From assembly GCF_020171345.1 (NCBI RefSeq), contig NZ_JAIUZM010000004.1, positions 414,753 through 478,752 on the forward strand: DNA of 64,000 bases. The letters are read 5' to 3'. The notes under the pieces are model-generated. The model was not told the DNA's origin and made no database searches. It saw only the letters and a list, made by a program, of their open reading frames with translations. The DNA is from Microbulbifer agarilyticus. GTDB taxonomy: Bacteria > Pseudomonadota > Gammaproteobacteria > Pseudomonadales > Cellvibrionaceae. Position numbers and translations under genes: made by a program. Shown one piece after another: positions 41,445 through 50,392 of the stretch; positions within the stretch are counted from its first letter, which is position 1; each line of letters starts with the position of its first letter.

Positions 41445-44400
41445 ATGGTGGAATCAAGCCCCGCCAAATCAATGCGCAGGCAGCGATTGCGGCCCTGGCG
41501 CAACCGGCCCCGCCTGACTCTGCTGACGGTCTTGCTGCTACTACCACTGTGCTTTGCACTGATCTTTCTCGGCTCGGAAAAAGGTCGGGAAACCTTAACC
41601 CACGCTGGTCTTGCGGCTGCCCGCCATTACTTGCCCGATCTGGAAATTCATGAAGAGGGGGTGCGCAGCCCGCAGTGGGGCAAATGGTATTTTGAATTAC
41701 TGCGGGTGCGCTACAAGGAGCGCACCCTACTCGAGGGGCAGAAGCTTACGCTGTATGTCGACCTGTGGTCGCTGTTGCGTAAGCAGGTGCATATTCCCGA
41801 AGTAACGGCTGAGAAACTGCTGTTTGATAACACGGTATTGCAGGCGTACCTACAGCAGCACGCAGGGGAAGGTGATGACGTACCGTCAACACAAAGCGGC
41901 GAAATTTCCATTCCTGCGATCTGGCTGGAGAAGCTGGCGATCAATCGCCTGACGATTATTGACGAAGCGGTTGAGGGATTACCCACCGTACGAGTGGATG
42001 GACGGGCAAGTTATCAGTGGCCCGGAGAGCCGTCGGCGCTGTCGTTGGAGGTTGCCGAGCATCAGGGGCATCAGCTGCACCTGCGTCTCGACGGGCAGAT
42101 GATATCGGAGCAACAGTACCGGTTAACGCTGTCTGCCAGTGAGTTATCCGGCGGCTTCCTTGGGCGCTCCTTGCATCTCCCAGACGGGGAAGCTCTGGAT
42201 GCGAAAGGTCGTGTGATATTACAGGTGCGCGACGAAAGCAATGCGCAAGTCACAGTAGAGCAGTTTTCCTTGCCGCTGGTGAATCACCGCTTTGGCCTGC
42301 AGGGAACCGCGGAGCTGGCCCTGTCACCCTGGTCGGTCGCCACTCGCGATCTCACTTTGCGGGTGGACGATACCTACCACACCGTGCGCGGTGAGGTCGA
42401 TGCTGAATCTGTTGATTTAAAGGTCCGGTTAAATCGCTTACCCGTCGCCATTTCGCAGCCGTTTCAGAGTTTTCTCGAAGGGGGCTGGTTGTCGGCCAAG
42501 CTCGATATTCAGGGGCCGCTGAAGTTGCCGAATGCCAATGGCACGCTGGAACTGCGCTCTACCTTTCAATCCCAGCCGCTCCGCTTCAATGGTGAAGTGG
42601 AAACCATTGAGGACGACATTCATATCCGCAGTGCTCAACTATCACTCGCGGATGCCAAAGCTGCCGTTGCGGGTGTAGTGGACGTTGAAGGGAAGTCCAT
42701 TGATGTAGAGGCGTCCCTCGAACAGCTGTCGATTGACGAAGTCCGCGAGATACTCGGGGGAATCGAACAGGCGCAAAATGTGGCGATTCCAGACGGCATC
42801 GCCGGCACTGTCGAGCAATTGCGTGTTACCGCCAAAGGCCCTTGGGACAACCCGAATCTCGCTGCGGAAGTCACAAGTGCGCTGCAGTATCGAAGCTTTG
42901 AGGTGGACGCGCAGGCGCACGCCAGCGGCAATCTGGAAAATTTTGCCGTGCAGGATTTGTTGCTGGAAGGAGAGGGGCTCCGCGTAAGTGGCAGTGGCGA
43001 AGTGGCCGTGGAGAGTAAGACATTGCAGTTCCAGCTGGATGTCGCTGCGCGCGGGCTGCAACCCGCGGAACAGTTTAATGTACCCGTTGATCCCGGCACC
43101 CGGGTAGACCTGGATGCGGTGGTATCGGTAACCGGCCCCTGGGCCAACCCCAAAATGTCTGCCCGCATCACGTCCGATGGCGAGTACCGAGACTACCGCT
43201 ACCGGCTCAGAGGCGGCGCCGCCGGCAATCTGGATGCGATTACCTTCGACCGTTTACGTCTCGATTTATTCAGCAGCAGCGCCGGATTACCGCGGCGGTC
43301 CAATCAGCAGTCCCTGCGCGCGGGTGAGGTGATCGATCCCGACGAAGAGTATCCGCTGCGTCAATCTGCCGAGCGGGTAGTGGGTACCCGGGCGCTGGCC
43401 CGGGATGCAGAGCGCGCCCGTGCAGAAGGCAGTGCCTGGCTGGAATTGAACGGCGTGCTGGAGCCGAAAGCACAGCAGGTCAATGGCAGCGTTGCCGGGC
43501 GCAACATCCCCATTGGCCTGGCGAAACTGGTGGGGGTGCCGTTGCCGCTTTCCCTGAGTGGTGAATTGAGTCTGGACGGCAACTTTACCGGCCCATTTAC
43601 GTCGCTGGAAGCCAGTGTCAACGTGCTGGGGATGGGCGAGTTTCAGGGGGAGCCCTGGCAGGCGCAGGGGGATGTGAGCTATGGGCAAGCGGCCATCACC
43701 TTGTCCGAGGTGAAATTACTCTGGGCCGATCGCAACCAGCTCAATATCGATGGTGCCATGAGTGCCTCCGGGCTCGATCTGCAGGTGAATGCGCAGGCGG
43801 TGCTGGCGGATTTCAATACCTGGCTAAAAGCGGATATCAGCGATACCGGTGAGCTGTCCCTGCGCGCTACCGCATCCGGTACCCCACGCAACCCGGATCT
43901 TTCCGGGGAGCTGCGGATTACCGGGCAGGCGCCGGCTTTACAGGACGATGCGCTGGTGCAAGTACCGGTGATTCTGTCGCTGACCTGGGAAACCGTTGCG
44001 AAAGACCTGAAGATGCAATTGGGTGCTAGCCACGGAAGTCGCCAAGCCGCCAACGCCCGGGCCTCGCTCGCTATTGCTCCGATTCTTACGCAACTATTTA
44101 GTGACAAGACCGCGGCGGAGCGCCCGCCGCTGCCCATTGATTTCGAGGCGGGTGGTAGTGCCGATCTGGCGGCGTTGAGTGTGCTGTATGACCCGGAGAT
44201 TCATACCTTGCGGGGCAACCTGAATTTTGATCTGTCGGCCAGGGGCACCAGTCGCAAGCCCAACCTGCGCGGCAATATCAACCTGCGTGACGGTTACTAC
44301 GAACATCGTCCCAGTAACACACGCCTGCGGCGTGTTGCGTTTATTGCGGAGCTGACCCCAGGGGCCTGGCGGATCGTTGAGGCCAGTGCCCGCGACCGGG

Positions 44401-45425
44401 ATCGCGGACGTGTGGACTTGACGGGGGCGGCCCGCTTTAACGCCCCGGAGCCGGCGACGCTGGATTTCACTTTGTCTGCCCGCAGGGCCCGTTTGCTCAA
44501 TATGCCGGGTGCCAAAGGGGCGATCAATGGCGATCTGCGTCTTTCGGGCAGCACCGAAGATGCCTTGCTGGCGGGCACCATCAACTTGCGGCCATTGACC
44601 GTGCAGGTGGAGCACTTCATCGGTAGCAGTGTGCCAGAAATTGATGTGATTGAGGTGGAAGTCGATGGCGGGGAAGATGCATCCACAGGGTCGCGTCTGC
44701 TGGAAAATATTGGCTTGCAGATTGAGGTCGTGCTGGACCAGCAATCGGTCGTCAGGGGCCTGGGGCTGGATTCGCAGCTCAAAGGGGAGGTAGACATCAG
44801 CGGTACCGCGGCGAGTCCGGAAGCGGCGGGTACCATCACCATCGTGCGCGGCAAGTTCGATTTGCTGGGTAAGAAGTTTGATTTGCAGGAAGGCGAGGTG
44901 CAGTTCGAAAATAATGTGGCGGCGATTTATGTAAAAGGCGTACACACCTATACCGAAGGTGAGATCACTGCAGAAATATCCGGCACCACGGATGACCCAA
45001 AAATCGAATTCAGCTCGAACCCGGCGGCCGCCCAGGATGAAATTTTTGCCCAACTGTTGTTTGGCAAGTCGTTGACCGATATCTCCCCGCTGCAAGCGGT
45101 GCGGCTGGTCAGCGTGGTGCGCGCATTGCAGACCGGTGGCACCGGTTTTGATCCACTGGCAAGCACTCGCGATCTGGTGGGGCTGGATACACTGGATTTC
45201 GACTCGGAGGCAACCGATGAAGGGGATCAGTACTCTCTCAGTCTTGGTAAATATATAACCAGCCGCATCTATCTCGAGTTGCAGCGCAGTACGGATCCAC
45301 TCAACCCCTGGCAGGCAGAAATGCAAATTGAGTTGCGCAAGAATTTGCGCCTCGACATCAAATCCTCCGACGGTAGCGAAAATGGTGCCGGAAGTGTGGA
45401 GCTACAGTGGAAGAAGGACTACTGA
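41445..45425 (+). CDS. tamB: Translocation and assembly module inner-membrane protein TamB
   Basis: 1326 residues. A basic N-terminus leads into one membrane anchor (about 24-44), then more than 900 residues of repetitive beta-rich sequence typical of AsmA/TamB bridge proteins, and the C-terminal DUF490 domain (about 990-1326) ending VELQWKKDY. TamB spans the periplasm and meets TamA, acting in outer-membrane protein assembly and phospholipid transport. It is operonic with tamA (three-base gap). The length is within the family range. Confidence 0.95.
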   Translation: MVESSPAKSMRRQRLRPWRNRPRLTLLTVLLLLPLCFALIFLGSEKGRETLTHAGLAAARHYLPDLEIHEEGVRSPQWGKWYFELLRVRYKERTLLEGQKLTLYVDLWSLLRKQVHIPEVTAEKLLFDNTVLQAYLQQHAGEGDDVPSTQSGEISIPAIWLEKLAINRLTIIDEAVEGLPTVRVDGRASYQWPGEPSALSLEVAEHQGHQLHLRLDGQMISEQQYRLTLSASELSGGFLGRSLHLPDGEALDAKGRVILQVRDESNAQVTVEQFSLPLVNHRFGLQGTAELALSPWSVATRDLTLRVDDTYHTVRGEVDAESVDLKVRLNRLPVAISQPFQSFLEGGWLSAKLDIQGPLKLPNANGTLELRSTFQSQPLRFNGEVETIEDDIHIRSAQLSLADAKAAVAGVVDVEGKSIDVEASLEQLSIDEVREILGGIEQAQNVAIPDGIAGTVEQLRVTAKGPWDNPNLAAEVTSALQYRSFEVDAQAHASGNLENFAVQDLLLEGEGLRVSGSGEVAVESKTLQFQLDVAARGLQPAEQFNVPVDPGTRVDLDAVVSVTGPWANPKMSARITSDGEYRDYRYRLRGGAAGNLDAITFDRLRLDLFSSSAGLPRRSNQQSLRAGEVIDPDEEYPLRQSAERVVGTRALARDAERARAEGSAWLELNGVLEPKAQQVNGSVAGRNIPIGLAKLVGVPLPLSLSGELSLDGNFTGPFTSLEASVNVLGMGEFQGEPWQAQGDVSYGQAAITLSEVKLLWADRNQLNIDGAMSASGLDLQVNAQAVLADFNTWLKADISDTGELSLRATASGTPRNPDLSGELRITGQAPALQDDALVQVPVILSLTWETVAKDLKMQLGASHGSRQAANARASLAIAPILTQLFSDKTAAERPPLPIDFEAGGSADLAALSVLYDPEIHTLRGNLNFDLSARGTSRKPNLRGNINLRDGYYEHRPSNTRLRRVAFIAELTPGAWRIVEASARDRDRGRVDLTGAARFNAPEPATLDFTLSARRARLLNMPGAKGAINGDLRLSGSTEDALLAGTINLRPLTVQVEHFIGSSVPEIDVIEVEVDGGEDASTGSRLLENIGLQIEVVLDQQSVVRGLGLDSQLKGEVDISGTAASPEAAGTITIVRGKFDLLGKKFDLQEGEVQFENNVAAIYVKGVHTYTEGEITAEISGTTDDPKIEFSSNPAAAQDEIFAQLLFGKSLTDISPLQAVRLVSVVRALQTGGTGFDPLASTRDLVGLDTLDFDSEATDEGDQYSLSLGKYITSRIYLELQRSTDPLNPWQAEMQIELRKNLRLDIKSSDGSENGAGSVELQWKKDY

Positions 45426-45470
45426 CCAGCTATATAAACTGCACTCTAAGAAAGCGATGCGAGAAAGATA

Positions 45471-46136
45471 ATGGAATATTCGATCGTGGTTCTGGCCGCC
45501 GGTTACTCTCATCGATTTGGCACCGACAAGCGTATGGCAAGCATTCATGGGGAGCCCATGATATTGCGCACCTTGCAGACGGCGCTGGATGCCGCCGACA
45601 AGTTTGGCCGCGCAGCGGTCCACGTCGTATTGCGCGCACGGGATTCTGTCCTGGCCAATGGCCTGAAAAAACTTCCTGTCCAAGTCATTCATGCACCGGT
45701 GTGGCCGGTAAGCATAGGTACCAGTCTGGCGCACGTCGTTGAACAGTTACAGCGTTCTGGCGCCAATCCCAAGGCGGTACTGGTGTGTCTGGGGGATATG
45801 CCGTTTGTGGAACCGGAAACGCTCATCACTTTGATGCAGGCTGCGGAGGAAGACCGTATCTGCGTGCCGGTGTGCGCGGGCACCCGCGGTTACCCCATTG
45901 CCATCGGTCGTAAGTACCTCTCGGCGCTGTCCCGTTTGCGCAATACCCGTATGGAAAAGGTACTGCATATATTTGCCGATGCTGTGGTGGATGTGGAGGT
46001 CGCAGACCCCGCGATCAACTGTGATATTAACCGCCCAGACGATTTCCACGCAGCAATGCGGCCGGATCTGTTCGGAAAAATTTTTGCATCTCCCGATACA
46101 GTGCCGGATGCGCCGATTCCATCGCCGTCGGAATAA
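45471..46136 (+). CDS. MobA-like nucleotidyltransferase (MocA type)
   Basis: 221 residues. The N-terminal nucleotide-binding signature LAAGYSHRFGTDKRM (8-22), the metal-binding CLGDMPFVEP (about 105) and the C-terminal DINRPDDF match NTP_transf_3 proteins such as molybdenum cofactor cytidylyltransferase MocA. Such enzymes attach CMP to molybdopterin, but no molybdoenzyme genes are nearby, so the substrate is open. It follows tamB by 45 bases. The last 110 bases overlap the convergent mtfA gene. Confidence 0.88.
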   Translation: MEYSIVVLAAGYSHRFGTDKRMASIHGEPMILRTLQTALDAADKFGRAAVHVVLRARDSVLANGLKKLPVQVIHAPVWPVSIGTSLAHVVEQLQRSGANPKAVLVCLGDMPFVEPETLITLMQAAEEDRICVPVCAGTRGYPIAIGRKYLSALSRLRNTRMEKVLHIFADAVVDVEVADPAINCDINRPDDFHAAMRPDLFGKIFASPDTVPDAPIPSPSE

Positions 46137-46911
46137 TAAAAAACGCCTCCGTCGCGACCGCAAAGAACTCTGCTGGTGACTGGGCACCGTAGGTGTCCAG
46201 TACCGAGGGTTTCTCTCCCAACGCCGCCGCGGTATCACTCGCCGCCAGCTCAGCACCCGCATGTAGTGTTTGTATCCGCTGGCGCAGCTCGGTAAATGCT
46301 TCGCGCATCACCGGCGCCCAAGTCTTGCCATCGGCGCTGTTCTCAAAGGGTGGGCGTCCGTCCACATAGCCATCCTCTTCATCCAGCTTGTGGGCGAACT
46401 CATGAATCGCCACATTGTGCCCGCTCTGCGGGCTGTGCATTCCATCGACCAAGTCTCCCCAGGACAATACTACCGGGCCCCGGTAGTGGGCTTCGCCGGC
46501 GCGCGCGCTCAGGTGGGACGACTGCACATGTCCATCGTGGCGGGTTTCTCTGGCGACATAGGCATCCGGATACACCAGTACGGTTTTCAGGTCGGGATAG
46601 CAGTTGTTTGGGCGCTCCAGCAACAGCAGGCAGGCATGAGCGGCGATGGTAACGCGGATATTTTCAGTAATGAGCTGCCCATTGCAGCCAACAAATTCCT
46701 TATCCCGCAGGAACAGGCTGATATTCTCCTTCAGTTCCTGCTGCCTGGCTGCAGGTAAATAGGGAAACAGGGCCAGACGTTCCGCCAAAATACGTTCCTG
46801 TCTGGCGCTTAGGGGGCGCGAGCGCAGGTAGTTGCGACGCCAGTGCTGCCACAAAAACGGCACTACCCACGCCAGCACGGCGATGAGAATTACAACAAGA
46901 AAAGCATCCAC
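46027..46911 (-). CDS. mtfA: Zinc-dependent peptidase MtfA (M90 family)
   Basis: 294 residues. An N-terminal helix (about 3-20) may anchor it to the membrane, unlike E. coli MtfA, which is soluble. The zinc motif HEFAH (170-174) within VAIHEFAHKLDEEDGYVDG and the later SPAEFFAVATEAFF (third ligand region) define the family. In E. coli MtfA binds the glucose repressor Mlc and has aminopeptidase activity. The conserved C-terminus HPALYREMQKFFRTDP lies within the 110 bases shared antisense with the MobA-like gene, so the overlap is real on this side. Confidence 0.92.
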   Translation of the reverse strand: MDAFLVVILIAVLAWVVPFLWQHWRRNYLRSRPLSARQERILAERLALFPYLPAARQQELKENISLFLRDKEFVGCNGQLITENIRVTIAAHACLLLLERPNNCYPDLKTVLVYPDAYVARETRHDGHVQSSHLSARAGEAHYRGPVVLSWGDLVDGMHSPQSGHNVAIHEFAHKLDEEDGYVDGRPPFENSADGKTWAPVMREAFTELRQRIQTLHAGAELAASDTAAALGEKPSVLDTYGAQSPAEFFAVATEAFFIIPTAMESAHPALYREMQKFFRTDPAALLRGNRLGG

Positions 46912-47041
46912 ACGAAGTTCCTGCCTGTTACCTGAGTTACCGGGTCGATTGTTGACCTGAGGTGAAATTCTGCGACCATGTTGTCCGCCTCTCGCTTGCT
47001 GAGAAGGATAAAAACAGGGTGCTTAGGGAATTTATTGGGGC

Positions 47042-48745
47042 ATGGATACAAGGATTCAAACTACAGACGTCGGTAGGGCCGCGAAACTGGCTTCGACCAG
47101 GGAGCACTGTGCCCCCAGCGAGGGTGCACAACTCGACCGCTATATGATCGTGCCGCACGGATACGGCGAGGGCGCTTCGGGGCAGATCTGGGTGGCTGAC
47201 TTTAATGGCCCGGAGCCTGCGCCAGACGTGCAAAGCGGGGCTGCACCCACTGCAGCACCGTGTTACTGGCTGCGGGTCGAGCCCGCCGACGGTGCCGCTG
47301 CGACCCTTGCGCGGGAATCAATACGGCGGGATGTCCCGATTGTATTTGATCGCTCTGCCCCGGGCATTGCGTTTACCCTGGTAAATCTCGTCTTGCTCCC
47401 GGGTGTGCACTACCGCCTGTCGTTGTGGGGGCTACATGAACCCTCTCTTGCGCTCGCCCATGCGGAGTGTCGCGGGCGCCCGCGTACACTCAGAGACGGC
47501 TTCAATGTCTGGTACGGAACCTGTTTTTATCGCGACGTGGACGGCGGTGCCTTGAGTCAAGCGATGGAAGCGTTACCTGCGGCGTATCGCCCCCAGGTAT
47601 CCTTTCTCGGCGGTGACCAGGTTTATCTGGATACGGCATTTTCCAACACCGGCTGGGGTGCCAGCATCATTCGCGGCTTCAGTAGCCGCAACTTCTCCCC
47701 GCTGGGTTTCCGCTCCCGCACCAAGATTCGTCGCAAGCTGAACGCGGTATTTACCGCCGAATACCTGCGCAACTGGCGGCGTGGTTTGCGCACCAAGCTG
47801 CAGCAGGGTTTTCACTATTTCCTCGCCGGCGATCACGAATTCTGGAACGACTTCCCAAACCCACCCGGTTTCCTGCCCACGCTCTGGTCGCGCAAGGTGC
47901 GCGATACCTGGCAGAGCTGTGCGCGGGAGCTATTCGACGCTTACCAACTGCCATCGGGGGCGTTTTCCCGCCAGTTCAACGTGGCCGATGCTCTGAAGTT
48001 CTTCGTGCTGGATACACGCCTGCAGCGCGCCCGCGGGCAGGATGCCAACTTTACCGATGCGCAGACCTTTGCTGCGGCCACCACCTGGCTTAGAGAGCTG
48101 GATCGCCCCGGGGTGCTGGTGTTGCCGGCGCCGCTGCTGGCGCGCTGGCAGTTCCGCGATGGGGGCCTGCTCAAGTCGCTGCGGGTAAAACTGGGGTTGG
48201 GGGATCATTCCCTGGCGGATACCGGGCAGTATCAGGATCTGGTGCGGGCCATACGCGATTGTCCGCAGGACCTGTTGATCCTCGCGGGGGATGTGCATTT
48301 CAGTCGGCTCGCCCGTTTTGATCTGGGGGGCAAGCAGGTGGTAGAAGTGGTGTCTTCGCCACTGGCCTGCCTTCCCAGCGCTGCCGCTGGCGCAGATCAG
48401 ACTCTTGCGGTTTTCCCCGATCGTCCGACCGATCATATTCGTGCTGAGGTGGAATACCTGCGGGCAGGTAGCGCCACTGATGGAAACGGCAAGCGTGCCG
48501 CAAACAGCTGCAACAACAATTTTGTTACCCTGCGTTTCGAGCCCGGTACTGTCGACGGCGATGTGCGCGTGCAGATTTTGTGCTGGAACATCACCGGCTG
48601 CGACGCACAGCAGGCGCCTTCAGTGGATTGGGAAATGCAGGATTTGGTGTTGCGCAAACGATCGGCTGCAAAGTCGGAGACTGTTCCACCGATCGCTCCC
48701 AAAGATCCTGTAACACAGACCGAAGAAATAAGTGAGCCCTGTTAG
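47042..48745 (+). CDS. PhoD-like metallophosphoesterase without signal peptide
   Basis: 567 residues. An N-terminal all-beta domain (about 30-150) precedes a metallophosphatase core. Metal-binding motifs are in order: YGTCFYRD (159-165), FLGGDQVYLD (GDQ 191-193), FLAGDHEFWND (GDHE 263-266) and LILAGDVHFSR (GDVH 416-419). These match PhoD-type phosphodiesterases/phosphatases, which are normally Tat-exported, but no signal peptide or twin-arginine motif is present here, so it should be cytoplasmic. The substrate is unknown. It is followed closely by the DASS transporter on the same strand. Confidence 0.85.
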   Translation: MDTRIQTTDVGRAAKLASTREHCAPSEGAQLDRYMIVPHGYGEGASGQIWVADFNGPEPAPDVQSGAAPTAAPCYWLRVEPADGAAATLARESIRRDVPIVFDRSAPGIAFTLVNLVLLPGVHYRLSLWGLHEPSLALAHAECRGRPRTLRDGFNVWYGTCFYRDVDGGALSQAMEALPAAYRPQVSFLGGDQVYLDTAFSNTGWGASIIRGFSSRNFSPLGFRSRTKIRRKLNAVFTAEYLRNWRRGLRTKLQQGFHYFLAGDHEFWNDFPNPPGFLPTLWSRKVRDTWQSCARELFDAYQLPSGAFSRQFNVADALKFFVLDTRLQRARGQDANFTDAQTFAAATTWLRELDRPGVLVLPAPLLARWQFRDGGLLKSLRVKLGLGDHSLADTGQYQDLVRAIRDCPQDLLILAGDVHFSRLARFDLGGKQVVEVVSSPLACLPSAAAGADQTLAVFPDRPTDHIRAEVEYLRAGSATDGNGKRAANSCNNNFVTLRFEPGTVDGDVRVQILCWNITGCDAQQAPSVDWEMQDLVLRKRSAAKSETVPPIAPKDPVTQTEEISEPC

Positions 48746-48782
48746 TAAAATGGGCGTATAAGGTGAGCGCCGCTAGCAGAGC

Positions 48783-50183
48783 GTGGCGAGTACGGAAAAT
48801 AAGAAAATGAATGTGCAGAAATCCTTTGTAATGCTGTTGGGGCCCTTGTTCGCCGGAGCCTTCTATTTTGCGTTGTCTGCGGCGGGTATGGCGTATCTGC
48901 CTGCGGTAACCGCGGCCATTACCCTGTTGACCGTCATCTGGTGGGTGACGGAAGCCATGCCGATTCCGGCCACATCGCTGGTGCCATTTGTACTGCTGCC
49001 CCTGTTTGGTGTGTTGGACCACAAAGGGGTGGCCGCTTCGCTGGGCAGTCATGTGATCCTGTTGCTGATGGGGGCGTTTATCCTTTCCAAAGCGCTGGAG
49101 AAAAGTGGTGCTCACGAACGGCTCGCACTTTATATGTTGCGTGTGGTGGGTCTTACCAGTGGGCGGCGTCTGGTACTGGGTTTTATGCTCGCGGCGGGTC
49201 TGTTGAGCATGTGGATCTCCAATACCGCGACCACCTTGATGATGCTGCCCATTGCGCTCGCGATTGCCTCCCGCACCGACAATCACCGGCTCACGGTCGC
49301 CCTGATTCTGGGCATTGCCTACGCGGCGAGTCTCGGCGGTGTGGGCAGCCCGTTGGGCACACCGCCCAACGTGATCTTTATGGGAATTTACGAGGAAGTG
49401 ACCGGTCGTGAATTCAGTTTTGCCCGCTGGATGAAGATCGGATTGCCGGTGGTATTAATCACCCTGCCGCTGATGGCGTTGTGGCTCACCCGCGGGATTC
49501 ATCTGCAAAAGTCCCTCGAGGCACCCAGTGTTGGCCCGTGGCGTCCGGAAGAGGCGCGCACCCTGGCGGTATTCGGGGTGGCCATCTTGTTTTGGGTAAC
49601 CCGCAATGAGCCGTTTGGTGGTTGGAGCGATTTACTGGGTGTTCCTGATGCTGGCGATAGCACCGTTGCGCTGGCGGCGGTGGTGTTGATGTTCCTGATC
49701 CCAAACGGCAAGGGCGGACGACTGCTGGATTGGCAGACTGCCGAGAGTATTCCCTGGGGCATGCTGCTGTTGTTTGCTGGGGGTATCGCCATCGCCAAAG
49801 GTTTCTCGGCCTCGGGCTTGAGCGACATGATGGGGCAGGGGCTGAACTTCCTGACCGCCATGCCGCTGTGGTTGATGATGATTCTGCTCTGCCTGTCGGT
49901 CACCTTCCTCACCGAGATTACCAGCAATACGGCGACCGCCACGCTGTTGATGCCGATCCTCGCAGTGGTTGCCACCAGTGCCGGGTTTGATCCCATGGTG
50001 CTGATGATTCCCGCAGCCATGTGTGCCAGCTGCGCCTTTATGCTGCCAGTGGCGACGGCACCCAATGCCATTGCTTACGGCACGGGCAAATTGCGCATCC
50101 AGGAGATGGTTCGGGAGGGGGCGGTACTCAGTGTGCTGGCTTCGCTGATCATCGCCGGCGTCTGCTGGGTAATGTTGGTTTAG
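48783..50183 (+). CDS. DASS/SLC13 family anion transporter
   Basis: 466 residues with about 11-12 membrane helices. Both halves carry the SNT motif that binds sodium and carboxylate in VcINDY-type transporters: WISNTATTLMMLPIALAIA (about 145) and TEITSNTATATLLMPILAV (about 380). PLGTPPNVIFMGIYEE lies between. Members co-transport sodium with dicarboxylates, citrate, sulfate or phosphate; the substrate cannot be fixed here. GTG at 48783 and ATG at 48807 are both possible starts. It is 37 bases after the PhoD-like gene and may share its transcript. Confidence 0.92.
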   Translation: MASTENKKMNVQKSFVMLLGPLFAGAFYFALSAAGMAYLPAVTAAITLLTVIWWVTEAMPIPATSLVPFVLLPLFGVLDHKGVAASLGSHVILLLMGAFILSKALEKSGAHERLALYMLRVVGLTSGRRLVLGFMLAAGLLSMWISNTATTLMMLPIALAIASRTDNHRLTVALILGIAYAASLGGVGSPLGTPPNVIFMGIYEEVTGREFSFARWMKIGLPVVLITLPLMALWLTRGIHLQKSLEAPSVGPWRPEEARTLAVFGVAILFWVTRNEPFGGWSDLLGVPDAGDSTVALAAVVLMFLIPNGKGGRLLDWQTAESIPWGMLLLFAGGIAIAKGFSASGLSDMMGQGLNFLTAMPLWLMMILLCLSVTFLTEITSNTATATLLMPILAVVATSAGFDPMVLMIPAAMCASCAFMLPVATAPNAIAYGTGKLRIQEMVREGAVLSVLASLIIAGVCWVMLV

Positions 50184-50392
50184 ATTTGCAACAAAATAAT
50201 TGATGGCTCCTGAGGTGTAGGTGGTTGAAAAAACCTTAAATCTTTAGTTTTGCCGGAGAAAAGTTTGCGGGGTACTGCTGAGTACCAATTCCTTGATTCG
50301 CCCGCGGGAATTCGGTTTCCTAGATGGTCTGGTTACGTGCTCGCTTAATTGCGTGCTTAATAATTCATTCACCAGCCGAAGGAATCTCAAAC

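Noticed and set aside
44094..45326. A 410-codon minus-strand open frame.
   Set aside because: Antisense shadow of the conserved C-terminal domain of tamB.
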